From RFTU01 sp046094505 (GTDB lineage: Bacteria; Pseudomonadota; Gammaproteobacteria; Burkholderiales; Burkholderiaceae_C): a stretch of 7,783 nucleotides of DNA. The number at the start of each line of letters is the position of its first letter. The stretch's first letter is position 1. The stretch covers positions 1 to 7,783 of the forward strand of contig JBJTHN010000067.1 of assembly GCA_046094505.1 (NCBI GenBank). Reading direction: 5' to 3'. The position numbers and the translations under genes are program-made. The notes beneath the pieces were generated by a model. That model had not been told where the DNA came from and did not search any database. It saw only the letters and a program-made list of their open reading frames with translations. This document shows, in pieces, positions 1 to 6,773 of the stretch.

Positions 1-1064
1 TGGCCCAAGGCGATGGCCCCGCCCATGGGATTGACCTTGCTGCGGTCGATGTTCAGGGTGTTGAGCACGGCCAGGGCCTGCGCCGCGAAAGCCTCGTTGA
101 GCTCGATCCAGCCCAAATCGTCTTGCTTCAAACCAGCGTAGCGCAGCGCAGCGGGAATGGCCTCAATGGGGCCGATGCCCATGATCTCGGGCGGCACACC
201 GCGCGAGGCAAAGCTCACAAAGCGGGCCAGGGGTTGCAGGTTGAAGCGCTTGCAGGCCGCCTCGCTGGCCACGATCAGCGCGCCTGCACCGTCGCTGGTT
301 TGCGAACTGTTGCCAGCTGTCACCGAACCCTTGGCGGCGAACACCGGCCTGAGTTTGGCAAGGCCTTCCAAGGAGGTGTCGGCACGCGGGCCTTCGTCCA
401 CGCTGACGGTGCGGCGCTTCTCGCTCACGCCCCCACCGAGCAGGTCGGGCGAACGGTCCACCACCTCGACGGAGGTGGTCTCGTCGGCAAACTCACCGGC
501 CGCAATCGCCGCCAAGGCCTTCTGGTGGGAAGCCAGTGCAAAGGCATCCTGGTCTTCGCGCGTCACCTTCCATTGCTGCGCCACTTTTTCGGCGGTCATG
601 CCCATGCCGTAGGCGATGCCAATGTTCTCGTCCCGGTCGAACACGGCTGGGTTGAACGACGGCTTGTTGCCGGTCATGGGCACCATGCTCATGCTCTCGC
701 AACCCCCGGCGATCAACACATCGGCCTCGCCCACGCGGATACGGTCGGCGGCCATCTGCAGGGCGGTCAGGCCTGATGCACAGAAGCGGTTCACCGTGAC
801 CCCGCCCACCGACTGGGGCAAGCCCGCCAGCAAGGCCGCAATGCGCGCCACATTCAGGCCTTGCTCGCCTTCGGGCATGGCGCAGCCGATGATGGCGTCT
901 TCGATGGCCTTGGGGTCCAGGGTGGGCACCTGGGCCAGCGCACCGCGCAGGGCGGCCACCAACAGGTCATCGGGTCGTGTGTTCTTGTAGTACCCGCGTC
1001 CGCTCTTGCCGATCGGGGTTCGCGTGGCCGCCACGATATAGGCGTCTGTCATTTGTTTGGACAT
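1..1064 (-). CDS. fadA: FadA-type 3-ketoacyl-CoA thiolase (acetyl-CoA C-acyltransferase), 3' end cut by window edge
   Basis: This enzyme cleaves 3-ketoacyl-CoA with CoA to give acetyl-CoA and an acyl-CoA two carbons shorter, the last step of beta-oxidation in the cytoplasm. I translated 354 codons from the sequence. The N-terminus reads AYIVAATRTPIGK, which is typical of thiolases. The nucleophilic cysteine lies in VNRFCASGL (Cys95), a form common in FadA/FadI-type degradative thiolases. GMGMTAEKVA is near residue 153, and the NEAFAAQ motif that helps bind the thioester is at 323-329. The frame is open to the edge and stops inside NPMGGAIALG, one codon before the expected catalytic His of GHP; the second catalytic Cys is also outside. 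The ATG at 1064 is preceded by AGGGAG (1071-1076) at 6 bases. The gap to the upstream dehydrogenase/hydratase gene is only 14 bases, so translation is probably coupled. A biosynthetic acetyl-CoA acetyltransferase is a less likely alternative. Confidence 0.95.
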   Translation of the reverse strand, partial: MSKQMTDAYIVAATRTPIGKSGRGYYKNTRPDDLLVAALRGALAQVPTLDPKAIEDAIIGCAMPEGEQGLNVARIAALLAGLPQSVGGVTVNRFCASGLTALQMAADRIRVGEADVLIAGGCESMSMVPMTGNKPSFNPAVFDRDENIGIAYGMGMTAEKVAQQWKVTREDQDAFALASHQKALAAIAAGEFADETTSVEVVDRSPDLLGGGVSEKRRTVSVDEGPRADTSLEGLAKLRPVFAAKGSVTAGNSSQTSDGAGALIVASEAACKRFNLQPLARFVSFASRGVPPEIMGIGPIEAIPAALRYAGLKQDDLGWIELNEAFAAQALAVLNTLNIDRSKVNPMGGAIALG

Positions 1065-1078
1065 GTTGATCTCCCTGA

Positions 1079-3490
1079 TCAATTGCGGACGGGTTTGCCG
1101 GTGGAGAGCATTCCCATGATGCGTTCCTGTGTCTTGGGGTGGTCGAGCAAGCCGCAGAAGCGTTCGCGCTCCAGGCCCATCAGGTACTCCTCGCTCACCA
1201 GGGATCCAGCGTCTACGTCGCCTCCACACACCACCTCGGCAATCAGCTGGGCAATGTGAAAGTCGTGCGCGCTGATGAAGCCCCCATCGCGCATATTGGC
1301 CAGCTGGCCTTGGATGGTGGCAATGCCGTTGCGGCCCACCACCGGGAACAGCGCCTTGGCCGGTGCGCGGTAGCCGCTTTCGGCCATGGCACGCGCCTGC
1401 TGCAGGGCCACGTGCAGCAACTCGTCCTTGTGGGCCACGATCACATCGGCATCCAACAGGTAGCCCAGGTCACGGGACTCCAGCGCCGAGGTGCCCACCT
1501 TGGCCATGGCCGCCGCGGTGAAGCCTTCCTTGAGGAAGGCGAAGACGTCAGCACCCGAGTGCGCCGCCGAGGCCATCTCGGCGGCCCGCCGTGCGATGTA
1601 GGTCAAGCCGCCAGCGCCGGGCAGAAGGCCCACGCCCACCTCCACCAGGCCGACATAGCTTTCCATGTGGGCCACCCGGCGGGCACAGTGCACCGCCAAC
1701 TCGCAGCCGCCGCCCAGGGCCAGCCCGCGCACCGCAGCCACCACCGGCACCTGCGCATAGCGGATGCGCAGCATCAGGTCCTGCAGTTTCTTCTCTTCTG
1801 GCGCAATGCCCTTGGAGCCGGCCTTCATGTATACCGGCATCATGGACTCCAGGTTCGCCCCAGCGGAGAACACCTCGTCGGGTGACCAGATCACCAGGGC
1901 CTTGTGCGAGGCCTCGGCGATGTTCACTGCCTGGTGCAGGCCCTCGGTCACCGCTGGGCTGATCAGGTGCAGCTTGGCGCTGATGCTGGCGATCACGATG
2001 TCGCCATCCAAGGTCCAAGCTCGCAGTTCTTCGTTGCGGAACAACTCGGTGCCGCTCTTCAAGGGGTCGGGGCCGGGCGAGCCCTTGACGGCTTCGCGGA
2101 ACAGCTCTCGCGCATACACCGGCAGGCTGCTCGTGCCCACGAATCGGCCAGATGCCGGGCTGTAGGAGCCGTCGGCCGTGTGCACGCCACCGGCTTGCGC
2201 AACCGGGCCTTCAAACACCCAGGCCGGCAGCGGCGCGGCGCACAGGGCCTTGCCGGCTTGGATGTCGTCTTGGATCCACAGCGCCACCTGCAGCCAACCG
2301 GCTTCTTGCCACAGCTCAAAGGGGCCTTGCTTCATGCCAAAGCCCCAGCGCAGGGCGAAGTCCACATCGCGTGCGGTTTCGGCAATGGTCTGCAGGTGAA
2401 CCGCGGCGTAGTGGAAACCATCGCGCAAGATGGCCCACACGAACTGGGCCTGCGGGTTGCTGCTCTCGCGCAACAGCTTCAAGCGCTCAGCAGGCGGCTT
2501 CTTCAGGATGCGTTCAACCAGGGGGTCGGCCTTGCCGGTGGACGGCACATACTGCTGCGTGGCCGGGTCCAGGCGCAGGATGGTCTTGCCCTCCTTCTTG
2601 TAGAAACCGGCCTTGGTCTTTTGGCCCAGTGCCCCGGCCTTGACCAGGCCTTGCAGCACCTCAGGCGTGCCGAAGTTGCCGTAGAACGGATCGGTCTGCA
2701 GCGACAGCGTGGTTTGCAGGGTGTTGATCACATGGGCCATGGTGTCCAGACCCACCACATCGGCCGTGCGGAAGGTGCCAGAAGACGCGCGACCCATCTT
2801 CTTGCCCGTGAGGTCGTCCACCACATCAAAGGGCAGGCCGAACTTCTGCGCTTCGGTCATGGTGGCCAACAAACCGGCAATGCCCACGCGGTTGGCAATG
2901 AAGTTGGGCGTGTCCTTGGCCCGCACCACACCCTTGCCCAGGGTGCTGGTGGCAAAGGTTTCGAGCTGGTCCAGGATCAGCGGGTCGGTCGATGGCGTGG
3001 CGATCAACTCCACCAGGGCCATGTAGCGCGGCGGGTTGAAGAAGTGGATGCCGCAGAAACGGCTGCGCAGCGCATCGGGCAGCGCCTGAGACAGCTCAGT
3101 GATCGACAGGCCCGAGGTGTTGGAGGCCAAGATGGCCTGCGGCGCCACGTGCGGTGCGATCTTCGAATACAGGTCCCGCTTCCAGTCCATGCGCTCGGCG
3201 ATGGCCTCGATGATGAGGTCGCACTCGGCCAATAGGGCCAAGTCGTCCTCATAGTTGGCCGCCTGGATGCGCGCGGCCTCCGAGGCCAAGCCCAGGGGAG
3301 CGGGCTTGATCTTCTTGAGGTTGTCGATGGCCTTTTGGGCAACGGCACTCTTGGCGGGCGCCGCGCCGCCGGTGCTGGGCAGGTCAAACAAGACCACCGG
3401 CACCCGCACGTTCACCAGGTGGGCCGCAATCTGCGCGCCCATCACGCCGGCGCCCAGAACGGCCACCTTGCGCACATTGAATCGATTCAT
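1079..3490 (-). CDS. fadN: Bifunctional 3-hydroxyacyl-CoA dehydrogenase / enoyl-CoA hydratase, FadN-type domain order
   Basis: The 803-residue protein should hydrate 2-enoyl-CoA and oxidise the resulting 3-hydroxyacyl-CoA with NAD+, the middle two steps of beta-oxidation. The N-terminal Rossmann domain begins with VAVLGAGVMG (GxGxxG at 13-18). The dehydrogenase has NTSGLS (124-129), His149 in GIHFFNP and Glu161 twelve residues later (the expected His-Glu dyad), and Asn200 in TPNFIANR. A 3HCDH C-terminal region follows to about 400. The crotonase domain spans roughly 495-690, with FSAGANL (541-547) forming the oxyanion hole and Glu597 (GGGCEL) and Glu617 (VEVGVGLLPGAGG) as the catalytic pair, 20 residues apart as in E. 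coli FadB. All key residues are present. The order dehydrogenase-then-hydratase is the reverse of E. coli FadB and matches Bacillus FadN. GGAGGG (3498-3503) lies 7 bases before the ATG. The symbol rests on domain order, not on proven orthology. Confidence 0.95.
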   Translation of the reverse strand: MNRFNVRKVAVLGAGVMGAQIAAHLVNVRVPVVLFDLPSTGGAAPAKSAVAQKAIDNLKKIKPAPLGLASEAARIQAANYEDDLALLAECDLIIEAIAERMDWKRDLYSKIAPHVAPQAILASNTSGLSITELSQALPDALRSRFCGIHFFNPPRYMALVELIATPSTDPLILDQLETFATSTLGKGVVRAKDTPNFIANRVGIAGLLATMTEAQKFGLPFDVVDDLTGKKMGRASSGTFRTADVVGLDTMAHVINTLQTTLSLQTDPFYGNFGTPEVLQGLVKAGALGQKTKAGFYKKEGKTILRLDPATQQYVPSTGKADPLVERILKKPPAERLKLLRESSNPQAQFVWAILRDGFHYAAVHLQTIAETARDVDFALRWGFGMKQGPFELWQEAGWLQVALWIQDDIQAGKALCAAPLPAWVFEGPVAQAGGVHTADGSYSPASGRFVGTSSLPVYARELFREAVKGSPGPDPLKSGTELFRNEELRAWTLDGDIVIASISAKLHLISPAVTEGLHQAVNIAEASHKALVIWSPDEVFSAGANLESMMPVYMKAGSKGIAPEEKKLQDLMLRIRYAQVPVVAAVRGLALGGGCELAVHCARRVAHMESYVGLVEVGVGLLPGAGGLTYIARRAAEMASAAHSGADVFAFLKEGFTAAAMAKVGTSALESRDLGYLLDADVIVAHKDELLHVALQQARAMAESGYRAPAKALFPVVGRNGIATIQGQLANMRDGGFISAHDFHIAQLIAEVVCGGDVDAGSLVSEEYLMGLERERFCGLLDHPKTQERIMGMLSTGKPVRN

Positions 3491-3548
3491 GAAAAGTCCC
3501 TCCAGAGGATCGGCTTGCCTTCACCGCCCACGCCAACCCAGTCGCTTT

Positions 3549-3565
3549 GGATGTCCCGGATGTCC
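3549..3565. repeat. Short direct repeat in the 74-base gap before the FadN-type gene
   Basis: GGATGTCC occurs twice (3549-3556 and 3558-3565), separated by one C. The second copy touches the stop codon of the DUF2147 gene. The rest of the 74-base gap (3491-3564) holds the ribosome binding site of the next gene and nothing else I recognise. It could be chance or a protein or RNA site; the sequence alone does not decide. Confidence 0.35.
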
Positions 3566-4023
3566 TACTCGACGCGGATCCAGGTTTGGGTGCGGCCCAG
3601 CATGGGCGCGCCGATGTAGCCGCGCACCTCCAGCTTCTTGCCGCCGTCGATGGGCTTGATCCTCACCTTGTAGGCCTTGCCGTTGTTGGGGTCCAGGATT
3701 TCGCCACCTTCCCAAAGCGTGTTGTCACTGCCCGCGCGCACACCGGTGATGATGGTCATACCCAGCACCGGTTGGTCCTTGCGGGCATCGCTGCACTTGT
3801 CGCACTTGGCGTCTTGCTTGGTGGGGTCCATCAGCTTTTCGATCTTGCCGGTCAAGGTGCCTCCGGCCTCGGTGATGCGAACCAGCGACTTCTCCGTCTT
3901 GGTTTCATCATCGATGGACTTCCACAGGCCCACGGGCGTGTTCTGCGCAGCGGCCGTGCCCGGTAGCGCAGCGACCAAACCGCTCAGTGCTACGGTCAGC
4001 ATCACGTTCTTCCATGCGTACAT
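3565..4023 (-). CDS. Secreted DUF2147 family protein
   Basis: This is a 152-residue protein with a clear Sec signal peptide: Lys5, a hydrophobic stretch at about 7-20, and an Ala-rich site with probable cleavage after AAA (24-26), leaving a mature protein of about 126 residues in the periplasm. The mature part starts with GLWKSIDDET and continues with a Gly-rich LTGKIEKLMDP segment. It also has a CxxC pair (Cys74, Cys77), LDPNNGKAYKVRIKPIDGGK and the closing LEVRGYIGAPMLGRTQTW. This pattern is typical of DUF2147 (PF09917), a small lipocalin-like beta-rich family with no firmly established function. It lies 25 bases after the acyl-CoA dehydrogenase gene and 74 before the FadN-type gene, on the same strand. 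AGGAG (4031-4035) sits 7 bases before the ATG. Binding of a lipid or acyl compound in the periplasm is a guess from context only. Confidence 0.88.
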   Translation of the reverse strand: MYAWKNVMLTVALSGLVAALPGTAAAQNTPVGLWKSIDDETKTEKSLVRITEAGGTLTGKIEKLMDPTKQDAKCDKCSDARKDQPVLGMTIITGVRAGSDNTLWEGGEILDPNNGKAYKVRIKPIDGGKKLEVRGYIGAPMLGRTQTWIRVE

Positions 4024-4048
4024 CTGGTTTCTCCTGACGTTTGGGTTT

Positions 4049-5839
4049 TCAAAACAAGGACTCGTCCATTTCCATCAGCGGCTTCACACCGGAGCGGGCC
4101 GAGCGGATCAGCATCGCCGTTTCGGGCAACAGCTTGGCGAAATAGAAGCGCGCGGTGGCCAGCTTGGCGGTGTAGAACGGGTCACCGCTGCTCTGCTTGT
4201 TCAGCGCCACGCGGGCCATTCGGGCAAACAGAAAGGCAAACACCAGGTGTCCACACACCCGCAGGTAGTCCACCGCAGCAGCACCCACCTCGTCGGCGTT
4301 GCCAAAGCCCTTCATGCCCAACTCGGTGGTGAGCTTGGTCACCTTCTCGCCCAGGTCGGCCAGCGGGTTGATGAACTCCTGCATCTCCTCGTGCACACCC
4401 TCTTCTTCCACGAAAGCGGCAATTTGGCGACCGAAGGCCTTGAGCTTCTTGCCGTTGTCGCCCAGCACCTTGCGGCCCAAGAGGTCCAGCGACTGGATGG
4501 TGTTGGTGCCCTCGTAGATCATGTTGATGCGGGCATCGCGCACATGCTGCTCCATGCCCCACTCGGCGATGTAGCCGTGGCCCCCAAACACCTGCAGGCA
4601 CTCTGACGTGGCCTTCCAGCCGTTGTCGGTGATGAAGGCCTTCACGATCGGGGTCAGCAGGGCGACTTCATCTGCCGCCTCCTTTCGAACGTCTTCGTCG
4701 GGGTGGTGCAGTTCCTGGTCGATGCGCAAGGCGGTGTGCACGCACAGGGCACGCGCGCCCTCAGCATAGGCACGCGCGGTCAGCAGCATGCGGCGCACAT
4801 CGGGGTGCACGATGATGGTGTCGGCCGGCTGATCAGGCTGCTTGGGCCCGGTGAGTGAGCGCATCTGGCGCCGGTCCTTCGCATAGGCCACCGCGTTTTG
4901 GTAGGCCACTTCGGTCAGGCCCAAGGACTGCATGCCCACCCCCAGCCGTGCCGCGTTCATCATCACGAACATGGCGGCCAAGCCTTTGTGGGGCTGGCCC
5001 ACCAAGGACCCCACGGCGCCATCCAAGGTGATTTGGCAAGTGGCATTGCCGTGGATGCCCATCTTGTGCTCCAGGCCCGAGCAGAAGATGCCGTTGCGCG
5101 CACCCAAACTGCCGTCGGCATTCACCAAAAACTTGGGCACCACGAACAGGCTGATGCCCTTGCTGCCCGGGGGCGCATCGGGCAGGCGGGCCAGCACCAA
5201 ATGGATGATGTTGGAGGCCAGGTCGTGTTCGCCGCTGGAGATGAAGATCTTGCCGCCGGTGATGCGGTAGGTGCCGTCGGCCTGCGGCTCGGCCTTGGTG
5301 CGCAGAAGGCCCAGGTCGGTGCCGCAATGCGGCTCGGTCAGGCACATCGTGCCGGTCCACTCGCCGCTGGTGAGCTTGGGCAGGTACATCGCCTTCTGCT
5401 CGGCCGTGCCGTGCGCATGCAAGCACTCGTAGGCCCCATGGGTAAGGCCGGGGTACATGGTCCAGGCTTGGTTGGCGCTGTTGAGCATCTCGTAGAAGCA
5501 CTGGTTGACGGTGTGCGGCAGGCCCTGCCCGCCATAGGCGGGGTCGCAGCTCAGAGCGGGCCAGCCCCCCTGCACATACTGGGCATAGGCCGCCTTGAAA
5601 CCCGTGGGCGGCGTGACTTCATGGGTGCTGCGGTCAAGCTTGCAGCCCTCTCGGTCGCCCACCGCATTCAAGGGCTGCAGCACCTCCGCCGCAAACTTGC
5701 CACCTTCCTCCAGCACCGCATTGATGGTGTCGGCGTCCATGTCGGCATGGGGTGGCAGTTCCTTCAGGGCCGATACGACATCCAGCACTTCGTGCATCAC
5801 GAACTGCATGTCGCGCAGCGGGGGGGTATACGAGGCCAT
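4049..5839 (-). CDS. Acyl-CoA dehydrogenase with C-terminal extension (DmdC-like long form)
   Basis: This FAD enzyme oxidises acyl-CoA to trans-2-enoyl-CoA, the first step of beta-oxidation, and passes electrons to electron-transfer flavoprotein. It has 596 residues, against about 380-400 for a short-form acyl-CoA dehydrogenase. The start YTPPLRDMQFVMHEVLD is the extra N-terminal segment of the long family. The middle domain carries MCLTEPHCGTDL (165-176) and KMGIHGNATC (259-268). The C-terminal core has FGGHGYIAEWGMEQHVRDAR, and Glu443 in IYEGTN is the likely catalytic base. A helical extension from about 470 to 596 fits PF12806. Family members include 3-methylmercaptopropionyl-CoA dehydrogenase (DmdC) as well as general fatty acyl-CoA dehydrogenases; a neighbouring complete spiral favours fatty acids here. 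AGGAGC (5847-5852) is 7 bases before the ATG. Seven consecutive C residues encode codons 5-7. Substrate chain length cannot be told from the sequence. Confidence 0.95.
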   Translation of the reverse strand: MASYTPPLRDMQFVMHEVLDVVSALKELPPHADMDADTINAVLEEGGKFAAEVLQPLNAVGDREGCKLDRSTHEVTPPTGFKAAYAQYVQGGWPALSCDPAYGGQGLPHTVNQCFYEMLNSANQAWTMYPGLTHGAYECLHAHGTAEQKAMYLPKLTSGEWTGTMCLTEPHCGTDLGLLRTKAEPQADGTYRITGGKIFISSGEHDLASNIIHLVLARLPDAPPGSKGISLFVVPKFLVNADGSLGARNGIFCSGLEHKMGIHGNATCQITLDGAVGSLVGQPHKGLAAMFVMMNAARLGVGMQSLGLTEVAYQNAVAYAKDRRQMRSLTGPKQPDQPADTIIVHPDVRRMLLTARAYAEGARALCVHTALRIDQELHHPDEDVRKEAADEVALLTPIVKAFITDNGWKATSECLQVFGGHGYIAEWGMEQHVRDARINMIYEGTNTIQSLDLLGRKVLGDNGKKLKAFGRQIAAFVEEEGVHEEMQEFINPLADLGEKVTKLTTELGMKGFGNADEVGAAAVDYLRVCGHLVFAFLFARMARVALNKQSSGDPFYTAKLATARFYFAKLLPETAMLIRSARSGVKPLMEMDESLF

Positions 5840-5861
5840 TTCAGTTGCTCCTGTTTACATG

Positions 5862-5897
5862 CGATTCAATCGAGGGGCGACCGGGGTCCGGCCCCGG
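5862..5897. promoter_or_regulatory. Two adjacent inverted repeats between tetR and the acyl-CoA dehydrogenase gene
   Basis: The 75-base gap (5840-5914) contains a perfect 11-bp palindrome around one central base, CGATTCAATCG (5862-5872), and just upstream in the direction of transcription a GC-rich hairpin with arms CCGGGG (5881-5886) and CCCCGG (5892-5897) and a 5-base loop. No T-run follows the hairpin on the minus strand, so it is not a standard intrinsic terminator. The palindrome lies 10 bases from the dehydrogenase ribosome binding site, where a bound repressor could block transcription. I saw no convincing -35/-10 pair in this gap. An operator role is inference. Confidence 0.35.
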
Positions 5898-5914
5898 CGG
5901 CACCACTCTTTGCG

Positions 5915-6616
5915 TCATCGGTGCACGGCCCAGCCACGCTGGCGTGAGAGCCGCCGCCCTTCATCGGTCAAGCATGGCGACAGGATGCGCACGAAGCCCT
6001 GCTGCGCCCGCTCCAGTGCACCCGGATGGCGCAAGAAGCGCGCGTCGTGGTGCAAGGCCAAGATCAAGCCGTGCACTTCAAAGAGGATCTGCCCCGCATC
6101 GGTGTCGGGCGCCAGATGCCCCACCTCAATGGCCAGCCGTATGGAGCGCTGCAGCGCCTGGTGCCAGGCCAGAACCATGTCGGCCAAGGCATCTCGCACC
6201 GGCCCCGGCCGGTCGTCGAACTCCACGGCGCCGCTGATGTAGATGCAGCCCGAGTCCAACTCCACCGACACCCGCTTGACCCAACGCTCGAACAGCGCTT
6301 GCAGGCGAGGCAGCCCCCGTGGATCCTGGATGGAGGGGTAGAAGACCTCTTCTTCGAACTTGTGGTGGTACTCGCGGATCACGGAGATCTGCAGTTCCTC
6401 GCGCGAGCCAAAGTGGGCGAAGACGCCGGACTTGCTCATGCCGGTCATTTCCGCCAGTGCCCCGATGGACAGCCCTTCGAGCCCCACATGGGAAGCCAAG
6501 CCCAGAGCGGCCTCCAGGATGGCGCTGCGGGTCTGCTGCCCTTTGTGCTGCACCGGGCGCTCCGCCTGGTCGCTGCGCGGCGTCTTGGCGTGGATGGCGG
6601 AATCGCGGGTGTTCAT
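5915..6616 (-). CDS. TetR/AcrR-family transcriptional regulator, likely regulator of the beta-oxidation operon
   Basis: This is a 233-residue TetR-type repressor. The N-terminal DNA-binding domain covers about 29-80, with TRSAILEAALGLASHVG as helix 1 and the helix-turn-helix in LSIGALAEMTGMSKSGVFAH followed by FGSREEL. The remaining helical part (about 85-215) is the ligand-binding and dimer domain; it has Cys124 in SGCIYISGAVEF and a His pair at 189-190. TetR proteins beside acyl-CoA dehydrogenases commonly sense acyl-CoAs, so control of the genes immediately downstream, 75 bases away on the same strand, is likely but inferred. The start is uncertain: the ATG at 6616 has only a weak AGG before it and adds about 27 unordered residues ahead of helix 1. 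A GTG at 6553 (codon 22) is preceded by GGAG (6560-6563) at 6 bases and would give a more usual TetR N-terminus and a 212-residue protein. Confidence 0.92.
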   Translation of the reverse strand: MNTRDSAIHAKTPRSDQAERPVQHKGQQTRSAILEAALGLASHVGLEGLSIGALAEMTGMSKSGVFAHFGSREELQISVIREYHHKFEEEVFYPSIQDPRGLPRLQALFERWVKRVSVELDSGCIYISGAVEFDDRPGPVRDALADMVLAWHQALQRSIRLAIEVGHLAPDTDAGQILFEVHGLILALHHDARFLRHPGALERAQQGFVRILSPCLTDEGRRLSRQRGWAVHR

Positions 6617-6773
6617 GGGGCCTGGATTTATCGAACGGTCGTGCTATTTTGTCTGATCTTGCCTGACGGCGTGTGACAAATCGATGGGAAAACCACAGGT
6701 GCAAAACGGGTGGGTTTGAACGCTTGAGGCGCAAGCCCGGCTGGGCTACCCTCGAGGTCCAAGGGGTGGAACG
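6617..6773. promoter_or_regulatory. Divergent control region between tetR (minus) and the HNH gene (plus)
   Basis: These 157 bases hold no gene and must supply promoters in both directions. On the minus strand, CAGACA (complement of 6650-6655) and GATAAA (complement of 6627-6632) stand 17 bases apart and each match 4 of 6 consensus bases; they predict a transcript start near 6620. On the plus strand, TTGAGG (6724-6729) and TACCCT (6747-6752) are also 17 bases apart, but the -10 is weak. Inverted repeats that could bind regulators are GCTTG/CAAGC (6722-6726 and 6732-6736, perfect) and CAAAAC/GGTTTG (6702-6707 and 6713-6718, one mismatch). The first overlaps the plus-strand -35 candidate. These are eye-picked matches, not tested scores. 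Confidence 0.4.

Noticed and set aside
123..776. Plus-strand open frame of 217 codons opposite the thiolase
   Set aside because: The opposite strand encodes an uninterrupted thiolase with active-site motifs; this frame is its shadow.
1904..3235. Long plus-strand open frame of 443 codons, opposite the dehydrogenase/hydratase gene
   Set aside because: It is antisense to a gene with complete catalytic motifs. Its translation is rich in Gln, His, Arg and Gly with no family signature, as expected of a mirror frame in GC-rich coding DNA.
5840..5914. Separate promoter for the acyl-CoA dehydrogenase gene
   Set aside because: TTGAAT occurs on the minus strand, but no -10 fits at usual spacing without running into the ribosome binding site. 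Co-transcription with tetR or an unrecognised promoter remains possible.
4898..5947. Plus-strand open frame of 349 codons opposite the acyl-CoA dehydrogenase
   Set aside because: Mirror frame of a well-supported gene, with no recognisable motif and poor composition.
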